A stretch of 64,000 nucleotides of DNA from JAKVKY01 sp964293585 (GCA_964293585.1 CAXYYS010000005.1:7259-71258), one strand, 5' to 3'; counted from the first letter of the stretch, positions 17,860-27,271 are shown. Program-made: numbers and translations. The notes: a model not told the origin generated them from the sequence alone.

Positions 17860-19071
17860 ATGAAAAAGTTGGACGGCTGGGTTATTACCCCCGGTGGATT
17901 TGTAACTGCGGCAGTAAAAGCTGGGATTAAGGCCAGCGGCAATCTGGATGTGACCATCATTAAAAGTACGGTGCCGGCAGCAACCGGTGCTGTTTTTACC
18001 ACCAACAAGCTGTGTGCGGCGCCGGTACTTGTTTCCAGAGAAGTGGCGCAACGGGAAACGGCCAGTGCTATCGCTGTTAATGCCGGCTGTGCTAATGCTT
18101 CTACCGGTAAGCGGGGCCTGGAGGATGCCAGAGAGATGCAGCGTCTGACGGCAGCTGCCTTAGGGGTAAAACCGGAAGACATCTATGTTTGTTCCACCGG
18201 TGTCATCGGACAGTTCATGCCCATGGAAAAATTAGCCAGGGGCTTGCAGTCCGTGGCCCAGCAGCTGGAGAATACTCCTGCCGCCGGTGAAGCCTGCGCC
18301 AAGGCTATCCAGACTACGGATACTTATTTAAAACATGTGGCGTATGAGACGGAGATAGAGGGCAAGAAAGTTACCGTGGCCGGCATCGCCAAAGGCAGCG
18401 GTATGATCCATCCCAACATGGCTACCATGCTGACCTTTATTACCACGGATGCAGCGGTGGACAGCGCCCTTTTAAAACCGCTGGTGAAAGAAATTGCCGA
18501 CCAGAGCTTCAACATGGTGGTGGTGGACGGCGATACCAGTACTAATGATTCCATGATTGTGCTGGCTAACGGGCTGGCAGGAAATACCAGGATTACTTCC
18601 CGGGAGCAGGCGGGCTTTAAAGAATTTTACGCAGCTTTCCTGGCTGTAGCCCAGGACCTGGCCAGGATGATCGCGGACGACGGTGAAGGTGCTACCAAGT
18701 TCCTGGAAGTGAACGTGGTGGGTGCGGCATCTTTTGCAGATGCGAAACTGGCCGCCATGACCATTGCCAAGTCACCGCTGGTAAAGACAGCCTTTTTTGG
18801 CAAGGATCCCAACTGGGGACGTATCGCCTGTGCCGCCGGTTACAGCGGTGCTGCCCTGGACCCGGAGAAACTGAACCTGGACATCGGCAAGATCCGCCTG
18901 GTGGAAAACGGGCTCAATAAGAATGTGGATTTAAAACTGCTGGCGCCTACCATGGCGGAGCACGCCATCTCTATGACGGTGGATTTGGGAGTAGGCAGCA
19001 GCAAAGCCACGGTTTGGACCTGTGATTTTAGTTATGAATATGTTAAAATCAATGGAGAGTATCATACCTGA
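17860..19071 (+). CDS. argJ: Bifunctional ornithine acetyltransferase / N-acetylglutamate synthase
   Basis: ArgJ moves the acetyl group from N-acetylornithine to glutamate, recycling it; bifunctional forms also make N-acetylglutamate from acetyl-CoA. The protein is 403 residues. The self-cleavage site that exposes the catalytic threonine is visible as GMIHPNMATML, around residue 180. Its presence means the pathway here is the cyclic type, consistent with the absence of argA and argE in this cluster. ATG at 17860 follows GAGGAGG at 8 nt; an upstream in-frame ATG-like start has no ribosome site. Whether it is mono- or bifunctional cannot be read safely. Confidence 0.95.
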   Translation: MKKLDGWVITPGGFVTAAVKAGIKASGNLDVTIIKSTVPAATGAVFTTNKLCAAPVLVSREVAQRETASAIAVNAGCANASTGKRGLEDAREMQRLTAAALGVKPEDIYVCSTGVIGQFMPMEKLARGLQSVAQQLENTPAAGEACAKAIQTTDTYLKHVAYETEIEGKKVTVAGIAKGSGMIHPNMATMLTFITTDAAVDSALLKPLVKEIADQSFNMVVVDGDTSTNDSMIVLANGLAGNTRITSREQAGFKEFYAAFLAVAQDLARMIADDGEGATKFLEVNVVGAASFADAKLAAMTIAKSPLVKTAFFGKDPNWGRIACAAGYSGAALDPEKLNLDIGKIRLVENGLNKNVDLKLLAPTMAEHAISMTVDLGVGSSKATVWTCDFSYEYVKINGEYHT

Positions 19072-19107
19072 GAAAATTAGTTAGCACAAATGCGAGGAGG
19101 AATGGGC

Positions 19108-20004
19108 ATGTTACGTAATGAGGACATTCAAGTTTTGGTGGAGGCTTTACCGTATCTGAGAGATTTTAAGGGCAAGACGGTAGTGGTTAAGTACGGCGGC
19201 AATGCCATGATTAACGAGGACATCAAAACTAAGGTCCTGCAGGATATTGTCTTTCTGCAATGCGCCGGTCTGCGTCCGGTAGTAGTACACGGCGGTGGTC
19301 CGGAAATTACTTCGATGTTGGCCAAGGCCGGGAAAAAATCCCGCTTTGTCAGCGGCTTAAGGGTTACCGATGCGGAGAGCGTAGGTATCGCCGAGATGGC
19401 CTTGGTAGGCAAGATTAACACGGACCTGGTAGCGCGCCTGAACGTACAGGGCGGCTGTGCGGTAGGCCTGAACGGCAAAGATGCCAAGCTGATCGTGGCG
19501 AAAAAGCATTTAGCCGATGTCTATGAGAACGGTGAAGTCAACCTGGTGGATATTGGTTACGTGGGCAACGTGGAAAAAGTAAACACGGGCCTGTTAACCG
19601 TGCTCCTGGATAATGGGTACATCCCGGTAATTGCACCTACGGGCGTAGGCGCTACCGGCGAGACGTACAATATTAATGCGGACAGCGTAGCCGGCGAGAT
19701 TGCGGGCGCCCTGAAAGCAGAAAAGTTATTAATCCTGACGGATGTGAAAGGTATTTACGCGGATTATAAAGACGAGAACAGCTTTATTTCCACCCTGTCC
19801 TTTGAGAAGGCGCAGGAACTGATTATCCGCGGCAGCATCGACGGCGGCATGATTCCCAAGGTGAAAGCCTGCATCACCGCTCTGAGCGGCGGCGCGAAGA
19901 AAGCGCATATCATCGACGGTCGTGCTGAACACACCATCCTGTCCGAGATTTTCAGCGACGAAGGTATCGGTACCGAAGTTGTGAAAGAAGTAGCGGCTAA
20001 ATAA
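19108..20004 (+). CDS. argB: Acetylglutamate kinase
   Basis: ArgB phosphorylates N-acetylglutamate, the second step and usual point of arginine feedback. The protein is 298 residues. Conserved parts are VVKYGGNAM (lysine-glycine phosphate loop), VVVHGGGPEI and the late DGGMIPKVKACI. A sensitive, hexameric type is suggested by the N-terminal helix (LRNEDIQVLVEALPYLRDF), which in feedback-inhibited ArgB enzymes links dimers; this is an inference. ATG at 19108 has AGGAGG at about 8 nt; earlier ATGs at 19090 and 19102 overlap or abut that SD. Confidence 0.96.
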   Translation: MLRNEDIQVLVEALPYLRDFKGKTVVVKYGGNAMINEDIKTKVLQDIVFLQCAGLRPVVVHGGGPEITSMLAKAGKKSRFVSGLRVTDAESVGIAEMALVGKINTDLVARLNVQGGCAVGLNGKDAKLIVAKKHLADVYENGEVNLVDIGYVGNVEKVNTGLLTVLLDNGYIPVIAPTGVGATGETYNINADSVAGEIAGALKAEKLLILTDVKGIYADYKDENSFISTLSFEKAQELIIRGSIDGGMIPKVKACITALSGGAKKAHIIDGRAEHTILSEIFSDEGIGTEVVKEVAAK

Positions 20005-20027
20005 AGCGCGAATTGTGGAGGGGAACG

Positions 20028-21218
20028 ATGGATAGTAAAACGATTATCGCGGAGACCGACAAATATTATTTGCCCGTGTTTTCCAGATATAAAGTAGCTT
20101 TTACCCATGGTAAGGGCTGTTATCTGTACGATGCTGAAGGCAAGCCCTATCTGGACTTTTTAGGCGGCATCGCCGTCAACGCTTTGGGTTATGCCCATCC
20201 GGTGCTGGTAAAGGCTTTGAGCGAGCAAGCGGCCAAGCTGACCCACTGCTCCAATATCTTTTATACCGATATTCAGGCTAAAGCGGCCAGGCTGGTCAGC
20301 GAAGTAACCGGTTTTGACCGGATCTTCTTTGCTAACAGCGGTGCGGAAGCCAACGAAGGCGCCATGAAACTGGCACGTAAATTCGGTGTCAGCCAGGATC
20401 CCTGCAAGTACAAGATCATCAGTGCCGAGGAATCTTTCCACGGCCGGACTTTTGATACGCTGGCAGCTACCGGTCATGAACATTACCGGGTAGGCTATGG
20501 TCCGCTGCCGGCAGGTCATGAGTTTGTCAACTATGGCGATTTAAAAGAACTGGAAGAGACCATGGACGATGAAGTCTGCGCCGTGCTGCTGGAGCCTATC
20601 CAGGGTGAGGGCGGCGTCCATCCGGCTACCAAAGAATATCTGCAGGGCGTACGGGCTTTGTGTGATAAATACCATGCGCTCCTGATTTACGACGAAGTGC
20701 AGTGCGGTGTCTGCCGCAGCGGTAAATGGTTTGCCTATATGCTCTACGGCGTGAAACCGGATGTGATGACTTTTGCCAAGGGCATCGGCGGCGGTTTCCC
20801 CGTGGGCGGTTTCTGTGTGGATGAAAAATATGCCCATGTGTTTGCTCCTGGCGACCATGGCAGCACTTTTGGCGGTAACGCCATCGCCTGTGCCGCGGTC
20901 TTCGCTACGCTCAGTACCTTGAAAAGCGAGAATATGGCGGACAAGGTAGTGACCAGGGGCAAATACTTTAAAGCACGGCTGCAGAAGCTGGCGGACAAGT
21001 ATCCGGATAAGGTGAAGGAAGTACGCGGTGAAGGTTTGCTGCTAGGCCTGGATTTAAAGAAGAAAGGTAGCCCGATAGTGGCTGCCTGCCTGGAAAAAGG
21101 TTTAATCGTTAACTGCACTGCGGATACCGTAATCCGTTTAGTACCGCCGCTGATCGTGACGGAAAAAGAAATTGATGAGGCTGTGGCTGTTTTGGATCAG
21201 GCCCTGGCCCACTTTTAA
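20028..21218 (+). CDS. argD: Acetylornithine aminotransferase
   Basis: A PLP enzyme that turns N-acetylglutamate semialdehyde into N-acetylornithine, using glutamate. The protein is 396 residues, normal for class III aminotransferases. Motifs include FFANSGAEANEGAMKLAR (cofactor phosphate), LIYDEVQCGVCRSGKWFAY (the aspartate that contacts PLP) and TFAKGIGGGFPVGG with the Schiff-base lysine. ATG at 20028 follows GGAGGGG. It sits between argB and argF with gaps under 30 bases, so it is almost certainly co-transcribed. Confidence 0.95.
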   Translation: MDSKTIIAETDKYYLPVFSRYKVAFTHGKGCYLYDAEGKPYLDFLGGIAVNALGYAHPVLVKALSEQAAKLTHCSNIFYTDIQAKAARLVSEVTGFDRIFFANSGAEANEGAMKLARKFGVSQDPCKYKIISAEESFHGRTFDTLAATGHEHYRVGYGPLPAGHEFVNYGDLKELEETMDDEVCAVLLEPIQGEGGVHPATKEYLQGVRALCDKYHALLIYDEVQCGVCRSGKWFAYMLYGVKPDVMTFAKGIGGGFPVGGFCVDEKYAHVFAPGDHGSTFGGNAIACAAVFATLSTLKSENMADKVVTRGKYFKARLQKLADKYPDKVKEVRGEGLLLGLDLKKKGSPIVAACLEKGLIVNCTADTVIRLVPPLIVTEKEIDEAVAVLDQALAHF

Positions 21219-21233
21219 CAGGGGACTGAGAAT

Positions 21234-22175
21234 ATGGGTTTAAAAAATAAAGATTTAATTTCCGTTCACGACTTGAGCGTGGGCGAGGTGGCCACCATCC
21301 TGGATGTAGCGGCCAAGTTAAAGAGAAAGCAAAAAGCCGGGGAGCCTCATGAATATTGCAAGGGCAAGACCCTGGTCATGATTTTCAGCAAGGCTTCAAC
21401 CAGGACCCGTGTTTCCTTTGAGACCGGGTTCCACCAATTAGGCGGTCATCCTATTTATTTAAGTGACCAGGCCAGCCAGATCGGCCGCGGCGAACCGGTG
21501 CGGGATACGGCCCGGGTGCTGAGCCGGATGGTGGACGGCATCATGATCCGTACTTTTTCCCACGAATCCGTGCTGGAACTGGCCAAATATGCCAGCATCC
21601 CTGTGATCAACGGCCTTACCGATTTACTGCATCCCTGTCAGGCACTGACGGATCTGTTCACAATCCAGGAACACCAGAAAGTTTTGAAGGGACGCAAGCT
21701 GGTATTTGTCGGTGACGGTAATAATATGGCTCATTCTCTGATGTTTGCCTGTGCCAAGGTAGGCATGCATATGGTTTGTGCCAGCCCCAAAGGTTATCAG
21801 CCCGACCCGCATATCGTGAAACAGGCCCAGGAAGATGCCAAGCTGACCGGAGCTTCCATCACGGTGGAAGAAGATTTACTGACGGCGGCTAAAGGTGCCG
21901 ACATTCTTTACACGGATGTCTGGGCCAGCATGGGCCAGGAAGATGAGAGAGCGGAACGCATTAAGGCGCTGGGCGGCTACCAGATTAACCAGAAACTCCT
22001 GGATGTGGCCCGCCCGGAATGTATCGTTCTCCACTGCCTGCCGGCACACCGGGGCGAAGAAATCACCGAAGACGTGATCGAGGGACCTCATTCCGTGGTC
22101 TTTGACCAGGCGGAAAACCGGCTGCATGTACAGAAAGCCATCATGGCGCTGCTCATGAGCGATGAAAGACTATAA
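21234..22175 (+). CDS. argF: Ornithine carbamoyltransferase
   Basis: Joins carbamoyl phosphate and ornithine to make citrulline. The protein is 313 residues. The carbamoyl-phosphate loop is seen as FSKASTRTRVSFE, the HPCQALTDL motif is present (in LLHPCQALTDL), and the ornithine-binding cysteine loop is HCLPAHRGEE. The start ATG at 21234 follows GGGGA. It closes the argCJBDF block. There is no clear terminator after it, and a weak promoter precedes argG 135 bases later. The carAB genes for carbamoyl phosphate are not in this window. Confidence 0.95.
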   Translation: MGLKNKDLISVHDLSVGEVATILDVAAKLKRKQKAGEPHEYCKGKTLVMIFSKASTRTRVSFETGFHQLGGHPIYLSDQASQIGRGEPVRDTARVLSRMVDGIMIRTFSHESVLELAKYASIPVINGLTDLLHPCQALTDLFTIQEHQKVLKGRKLVFVGDGNNMAHSLMFACAKVGMHMVCASPKGYQPDPHIVKQAQEDAKLTGASITVEEDLLTAAKGADILYTDVWASMGQEDERAERIKALGGYQINQKLLDVARPECIVLHCLPAHRGEEITEDVIEGPHSVVFDQAENRLHVQKAIMALLMSDERL

Positions 22176-22207
22176 CGATAAAAATACAAAAATAATGTAT
22201 AAAACTA

Positions 22208-22236
22208 TAGAAATTTTTTGAGATTAATGGTACAAT
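22208..22236 (+). promoter_or_regulatory. Weak candidate promoter upstream of argG
   Basis: TACAAT (22231-22236) has a poor -35 TAGAAA (22208-22213) at 17 bp. The surrounding AT-rich stretch, with TGTATAAAACTATAG, may hold an arginine-repressor site. A small hairpin (CCTGT with ACAGG) lies in the leader before the SD. Confidence 0.35.
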
Positions 22237-22310
22237 AGCAAATAGCATTAATTTTGTGCTGACCTGACCTGTAAGAAGACAGGCAAGAATTTTAAGGAGG
22301 CTTTTTGTAA

Positions 22311-23633
22311 ATGGCAAAGGCAAAAACAGTGAAGAAGGTAGCAGTAAAGAAAGCTGCGCCTAAGAAAGCAGCAGCAAAGAAGACCAAGAAGGTAGCAGCA
22401 GCGAAGGTTTCTGCTCCTAAGAAAACCGTGAAGAAAGTTGTACTGGCTTACAGCGGCGGTCTGGATACTTCTATCATTATTCCCTGGTTAAAAGAAAATT
22501 ATAAAGGCTGCGAAGTCATCGCCGTATGCGCTGACCTGGGTCAGGGTGATGAACTGAAGCCCGTGCATGACAAAGCTTTGAAGAGCGGCGCCAGCAAGTG
22601 CTACATCCTGGATCTGAAAGAAGAGTTCATTGAAGATTATGTATGGCCCTGCGTGAAAGCCGGTGCCGTTTATGAAAAGAAATATTTACTGGGCACTTCC
22701 TTTGCCCGTCCGCTCATCGCCAAGAAACTGGTAGAGATTGCGGAAAAGGAAAATGCGGATGCGATTGCCCACGGCGCTACCGGTAAAGGTAACGACCAGG
22801 TACGTTTTGAACTGTCCGTACATGCCCTGGCTCCCCAGATTAAGATTATTGCTCCCTGGCGTGAATGGACCATCAAGTCCCGCGACGAAGAAATCGATTA
22901 TGCCAAGGCCCATAATATTCCGGTACCTGTTACCAAGAAGAACGATTATTCCATGGACCGCAACATGTGGCATCTGAGCCACGAAGGCAGCGACCTGGAG
23001 AATCCCTGGAATGCTCCTAAGGATGCGCTCTTTATCGTGACCAAGACCCCGGAAACGGCTCCTGATAAGGCCGAGTACGTAACCCTGGACTTTAAGGAAG
23101 GCATACCCGTAGCCGTGAACGGCAAGAAACTGACTCCGGCGAAGATCGTGGAAACCTTGAATGCCATCGGTATCCGCAACGGCGTCGGCATCAGCGATAT
23201 GGTAGAAAACCGTCTGGTAGGCATGAAGAGCCGTGGTGTGTATGAGACCCCGGCAGGCTCCATCATTTACTACGCGCACAACGAACTGGAAAACCTGTGC
23301 CTGGACCGTGATACTTATCACTACAAGGAACTGGTGTCTGTAAAATATGCAGAGCTGGTCTATGACGGCAAATGGTTCTGCGGCCTGCGGGAAGCCCTGG
23401 ATGCTTTCGTGGCTGAAACCCAGAAGACCGTGACCGGCACCGTGAAGGTTAAGCTGTACAAGGGCAATATCATCAGCGCCGGTGCTAAATCTAAATACTC
23501 TCTCTACAGCCAGGAATATGTAACCTTCGGTGAAGACGAAGTTTATAACCAGGCGGACGCTACCGGGTTCATTAACCTGTTTGGCCTGCCTCTGGCGGTA
23601 AGAGCGATGATGAAAAAGGGTAATTTAAAATAA
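22311..23633 (+). CDS. argG: Argininosuccinate synthase with Lys/Ala-rich N-terminal extension
   Basis: ArgG condenses citrulline and aspartate using ATP. The catalytic part starts at residue 40 with VKKVVLAYSGGLDTS, the PP-loop of this family, and runs to the end with the normal length of about 400. Ahead of it are about 40 residues almost entirely of Lys, Ala, Val, Thr and Pro (repeating KKAAPKKAAAKK-like units), resembling histone H1-like tails. The extension appears genuine: the AAGGAGG site and ATG at 22311 are well placed, whereas the GTG at 22428 that would give a standard start has no ribosome site. Its role is unknown; nucleic-acid or ribosome binding is a possibility. argH follows with a one-base overlap. 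Confidence 0.95.
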   Translation: MAKAKTVKKVAVKKAAPKKAAAKKTKKVAAAKVSAPKKTVKKVVLAYSGGLDTSIIIPWLKENYKGCEVIAVCADLGQGDELKPVHDKALKSGASKCYILDLKEEFIEDYVWPCVKAGAVYEKKYLLGTSFARPLIAKKLVEIAEKENADAIAHGATGKGNDQVRFELSVHALAPQIKIIAPWREWTIKSRDEEIDYAKAHNIPVPVTKKNDYSMDRNMWHLSHEGSDLENPWNAPKDALFIVTKTPETAPDKAEYVTLDFKEGIPVAVNGKKLTPAKIVETLNAIGIRNGVGISDMVENRLVGMKSRGVYETPAGSIIYYAHNELENLCLDRDTYHYKELVSVKYAELVYDGKWFCGLREALDAFVAETQKTVTGTVKVKLYKGNIISAGAKSKYSLYSQEYVTFGEDEVYNQADATGFINLFGLPLAVRAMMKKGNLK

Positions 23634-25045
23634 TGGCCAAGCTTTGGGGTGGCAGATTCAGTAAAAATACCAATGAACTGGTGGACGCATTCAACGCGTC
23701 CATCAGTTTTGATAAGCGCCTGTATCACGAGGATATCAGGGGCAGTATGGCCCATGCCCGGATGCTGGCTCAGTGCGGCATTATTTCCAAAAAAGATGCC
23801 CAGGCGATCGTCAAGGGTTTGCAGGGCATCCTGAAGGATATCGAGGCCGGCAAGTTTGATTTTGCCACGGACCTGGAAGATATCCATATGAATATTGAAG
23901 CCAGACTTACCGAACGGATCGGCGCTGCCGGTGCCAGACTGCATACGGCCCGGAGCCGTAACGACCAGGTGGCTTTGGATATGCACATGTATGTGAAACG
24001 GGAAGTAGTAGAAATTGCAGAGCTGTTGCTTAAATTTGAGCAGGCTTTGCTGACGGTGGCCGGGGCCCATACCAAGACCCTGATGCCGGGCTACACCCAT
24101 TTGCAGCGGGCGCAGCCTATTACTTTCTGTCACCATCTGCTGGCATATTTTAATATGCTGCAGCGGGATTTCCGCAGACTGTTAAGCGCCTGGGATGGTG
24201 CAGATATGATGCCTTTAGGGGCCGGCGCTATTGCGGGTACGACTTTCCCCATTGACAGGTTCCAGGTAGCCAAGGAATTAAATTTTACGGTGGTTTATCC
24301 TAACAGCATGGACGCGGTCAGCGACCGTGATTATATCCTGGATTTTTTAAACTTTGCCGCCACCCTGATGATGCATCTCAGCCGCTTTAGCGAGGAGATG
24401 TGTCTCTGGAGCAGCACGGAGTTCGGGTTTATTGAACTGGATGACGCTTTTGCCACCGGTTCGTCCATGATGCCGCAGAAAAAGAATCCGGATATCGCAG
24501 AACTGGTCCGGGGCAAGACCGGTCGTGTCTATGGTCATCTGCTGGCTATGCTCACTACCTTAAAAGGTCTGCCATTGACTTATAATAAGGATTTGCAGGA
24601 AGACAAGGAAGGTCTTTTCGATGCTATCGACACGGTGAAATTCAGTCTGGCCGTTTATGCGGACATGCTGACTACCATGACGGTGAACGTGGACCGGATG
24701 GCGGCCGCCGTGCATCAGGACTTTTCTAATGCCACTGACCTGGCTGATTACCTGGTGCGTAAAGGTCTGCCTTTCCGCCAGGCCCACGAGGTTGTAGGCA
24801 AGAGTGTGGCTTATGCCATCAAGAAACATAAATTCCTGGTGGATATGACCCTGGCAGAATACAAAAAGTTCTCGCCGCTGTTTGACAAAGATTTATTAAC
24901 AGCTTTGGATCCGGAGCATTGCGTGGCAGCCAGAATTTCTTACGGCGGCCCTGCTTTTGCGGAGAATAAGAAGCAACTGGCCAGCGGGAAAAAGATTCTT
25001 GCGGCTCAGGCCAAATCTCTGGCGCAACTGCAAGAACAAATTTAG
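23633..25045 (+). CDS. argH: Argininosuccinate lyase
   Basis: Splits argininosuccinate into arginine and fumarate, the last step of the pathway. The protein is 470 residues. Family signature GSSMMPQKKNPD (catalytic serine loop) is present, as are TARSRNDQVALD and GYTHLQRAQP. The ATG shares its A with the argG stop (TAATG), so translation is coupled. It ends just before a strong terminator that closes the arginine cluster. Confidence 0.97.
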   Translation: MAKLWGGRFSKNTNELVDAFNASISFDKRLYHEDIRGSMAHARMLAQCGIISKKDAQAIVKGLQGILKDIEAGKFDFATDLEDIHMNIEARLTERIGAAGARLHTARSRNDQVALDMHMYVKREVVEIAELLLKFEQALLTVAGAHTKTLMPGYTHLQRAQPITFCHHLLAYFNMLQRDFRRLLSAWDGADMMPLGAGAIAGTTFPIDRFQVAKELNFTVVYPNSMDAVSDRDYILDFLNFAATLMMHLSRFSEEMCLWSSTEFGFIELDDAFATGSSMMPQKKNPDIAELVRGKTGRVYGHLLAMLTTLKGLPLTYNKDLQEDKEGLFDAIDTVKFSLAVYADMLTTMTVNVDRMAAAVHQDFSNATDLADYLVRKGLPFRQAHEVVGKSVAYAIKKHKFLVDMTLAEYKKFSPLFDKDLLTALDPEHCVAARISYGGPAFAENKKQLASGKKILAAQAKSLAQLQEQI

Positions 25046-25082
25046 AGATTGCCGGAATAAATTTAAAATAGGACGGAAAAAT

Positions 25083-25124
25083 AGATCTCAGCTGCTGCGT
25101 AAAGCAGGGTTGAGGTCTTTTTTT
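25083..25124 (+). terminator. Terminator after argH
   Basis: AGATCTCA (25083-25090) pairs with TGAGGTCT (25111-25118), with an inner CTGC/GCAG stem, and a run of seven T follows. Confidence 0.9.
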
Positions 25125-25140
25125 GTGAATTTAAGCAAGA

Positions 25141-25186
25141 TACTGAGGCCTTCCTCAGTACGCTCATCTTGTTTTTGTGCTATGTT
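25141..25186 (+). promoter_or_regulatory. Palindrome-activated promoter A (YdjG-like/TPM genes)
   Basis: The perfect palindrome TACTGAGG-CCTT-CCTCAGTA (25141-25160) is followed by a 20-nt gap and an extended -10, TGC-TATGTT (25181-25186). There is no -35 consensus at the expected position, which overlaps the end of the palindrome. The same architecture recurs at three other promoters in the window. The hairpin has outer CAAGA/TCTTG pairs and a T run and could also act as a weak terminator. Confidence 0.75.
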
Positions 25187-25251
25187 TAGGCTAGGAAAAG
25201 TAGGTGGCAGCTGAAGCCAGTACCGCTGCCCGCGAAAAGGAGTTGAGGCAA

Positions 25252-26466
25252 ATGGCAGATACTTCTGTAGCTTATAAGTGTCCGAACTGTGGTGCGCCGC
25301 TGAGTTTTTTGCCGGGGCACGACAAGGTAACCTGTGAATTCTGCGGCACTGAGTTCACGGTCAAGCAGATTGAAGAAATGTTTACCGATACCAAGGCGCC
25401 GGCGGCCAAGCAGACCACCGGCGGTACTAAGGCCCAGTGGGATACCAGCACGGCCGGAACGGAATGGGACGAGGCCGAGAAGAATGGCCTGCAGACTTTT
25501 GTCTGCAATTCCTGCGGTGCCGAGATTGTGGCCGATGCTAACACCATGGCCACCGAGTGTTGCTATTGCGGTAATCCCACCATGCTGCCGCAGCGTTTTG
25601 ACGGCATGTTGAAACCGGATTACATCATCCCCTTTAAGAAGACCAAGGATGAGGCTGTGGCAGCCCTGAAAAAGTTTTATGAAGGCAAGAAACTGCTGCC
25701 AGCTGTTTTTACGGCCAATAACCGGGTCCAGGATATCCAGGCCCTGTATGTGCCTTTCTGGCTGTTTGATGCGCAGGTCCAGGCACAGGTCCAGTATGAT
25801 GCTACTAAGAAAAGCTCGTACTCGGATGCTAATGATACGGTTACGGAAACCAACCACTACGATGTGCTGCGGGAAGGCAACCTGGATTTTAGCCGCATCC
25901 CGGTGGACGGCAGTAAACGCATGGATGATTCCTATATGGATAGTATCGAGCCCTTTGATTATAACGAGCTGGTACAATTTTCACCGGCTTATCTGACCGG
26001 GTACCTGGCAGATAAGTATGACGTGGAAGCCAAGGAATGTGAAACCCGGGCTAACGTACGGGTGAATGCCAGTACCCTGGCTGCTTTTGCCAAGACCCTG
26101 CAGGGTTACGACAGCAGCACAGCAGTGAGCAGCATCATCAATAAGGCCGGCGGTGAGGTAAAATACGTCCTGATGCCGGTGTGGATCCTGTCCACGAAGT
26201 TTGACGGCCAGGTGTACACCTTCATGATGAACGGACAAACCGGAAAATTTGTCGGCAGCCTGCCGGTGGATAAAGGCAAGGCCAGCCAGTATATGTGGAT
26301 GGCCAACGGTGCCGCCCTGGTGGTCAGCGCTCTTGCCGTGAAGATTAACTGGATGCTGGGCGTGGGCCTGGCAGCTGCAGCACTGCTTGCCGGCGTGCTG
26401 TTCTGGGCCGGGATTATTGGCGGCGGCGATAAAGCTGAACCGGAAGTACCGGTTGATGTACAGTAA
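25252..26466 (+). CDS. Zinc-ribbon membrane protein, YdjG-like
   Basis: A 404-residue protein with two N-terminal zinc ribbons: CPNC...CEFC at about residues 10-34 and CNSC...CCYC at about 85-107. A central domain with YVPFWLFDAQVQAQ follows. Near the C-terminus are one or two transmembrane helices (GAALVVSALAVKINWMLGVG and AALLAGVLFWAGIIGG). This resembles B. subtilis YdjG, part of the pspA-ydjGHI membrane-stress module. ATG at 25252 has AAGGAG about 9 nt upstream; the GTG at 25204 lacks a site. The next gene encodes a TPM-domain protein, as in ydjGH. A YdjI-like gene lies 12 kb away under the same type of promoter. Function is inferred from family and context. Confidence 0.75.
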   Translation: MADTSVAYKCPNCGAPLSFLPGHDKVTCEFCGTEFTVKQIEEMFTDTKAPAAKQTTGGTKAQWDTSTAGTEWDEAEKNGLQTFVCNSCGAEIVADANTMATECCYCGNPTMLPQRFDGMLKPDYIIPFKKTKDEAVAALKKFYEGKKLLPAVFTANNRVQDIQALYVPFWLFDAQVQAQVQYDATKKSSYSDANDTVTETNHYDVLREGNLDFSRIPVDGSKRMDDSYMDSIEPFDYNELVQFSPAYLTGYLADKYDVEAKECETRANVRVNASTLAAFAKTLQGYDSSTAVSSIINKAGGEVKYVLMPVWILSTKFDGQVYTFMMNGQTGKFVGSLPVDKGKASQYMWMANGAALVVSALAVKINWMLGVGLAAAALLAGVLFWAGIIGGGDKAEPEVPVDVQ

Positions 26467-26479
26467 GGGAGGGCGCAAC

Positions 26480-27271
26480 ATGAGAAAGTTTTGGCAAAGT
26501 TTCCTCGTCACGGTCCTGACCTGCCTGGCACTTACCGGCACGGTTCTGGCAGCACCGGGCCTGGTGGATCAGGCGCAGGTGCTCAAGCCGGAGGAAGCTA
26601 AAAAGATTTCTGCCCAACTGGCAGAGGTTAATAAGAAATACGGCATCAATGCCGGGATCATCATTACGAAAAGTCTGAACGGCATGGAACCGGGCAAGTT
26701 TGCTAACAATTATCTGGATCAGGGCAAGTTTGCCGAGGCCAAGAATGGCGGTCTGGTACTGTTACTCAACATGCAGGGCCACGACTGGTACATCGCTACC
26801 GATAACAAGCTGCGTCAGGCCGTGACGGATAAATACGGCGTCGGCTATCTTGGCACGGATGTGATTAGCTATATGAAAAAAGGCAAAGTGGCGGAGGCGT
26901 GCAGCAGCTTCGTAGAAAATACCGGCACTTTCGTGGAACATTTCCAAAAAACGGGTAAGGCTTATGTGGAAGGCGACGGTCCGGATGACCATGCAGGCAT
27001 CGGTTCCTATCTGATGGCGCTGTTAGGTTCCCTGGGTTTAGGTACCGGCGTGAAAAAATATCTGCAGAACCAGATGAGCAATGTGGCCACGGCAACGACG
27101 GCTTCGGCCTATGTGACGGATGCAGGGCTGGTGCTGACCAATAATGTGGATAATTTTGCCTACCAGGATGTGGTCCGGGTTCCTAAGAGCAGCGGTAACA
27201 AGGATAAAGCCAGTGCCGTGACTACTTCCAGCTCTGATGACAGTCATGGCGGCGGTGGCGGCAAGTGGTAA
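26480..27271 (+). CDS. TPM-domain secreted protein, YdjH-like
   Basis: A 263-residue protein with a signal peptide (SFLVTVLTCLALTGTVLA, cleavage near residue 24) and a TPM domain from about residue 25 to 160 (VDQAQVLKPEEAKKISAQ, then GLVLLLNMQGHDWYIATDN). A second hydrophobic segment near residues 170-190 (IGSYLMALLGSLGLGTG) may anchor it. The end is HGGGGGKW, a Gly-rich tail typical of TPM proteins. ATG at 26480 follows GGGAGG. It lies 13 bases after the zinc-ribbon gene, matching the ydjG-ydjH order. TPM domains are linked to membrane repair and phosphatase-like folds; the exact activity is unknown. Confidence 0.8.
   Translation: MRKFWQSFLVTVLTCLALTGTVLAAPGLVDQAQVLKPEEAKKISAQLAEVNKKYGINAGIIITKSLNGMEPGKFANNYLDQGKFAEAKNGGLVLLLNMQGHDWYIATDNKLRQAVTDKYGVGYLGTDVISYMKKGKVAEACSSFVENTGTFVEHFQKTGKAYVEGDGPDDHAGIGSYLMALLGSLGLGTGVKKYLQNQMSNVATATTASAYVTDAGLVLTNNVDNFAYQDVVRVPKSSGNKDKASAVTTSSSDDSHGGGGGKW

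Noticed and set aside
22428..22430. GTG at 22428 as the true argG start
   Set aside because: It gives a textbook ArgG N-terminus but lacks any ribosome site, while ATG 22311 has AAGGAGG upstream.
25141..25176. The hairpin at site A as simply a second arg-cluster terminator
   Set aside because: A strong terminator already ends the arg cluster at 25124, and the same palindrome with the same spacing to a -10 recurs at promoters where no upstream gene needs terminating. A dual role is still possible.
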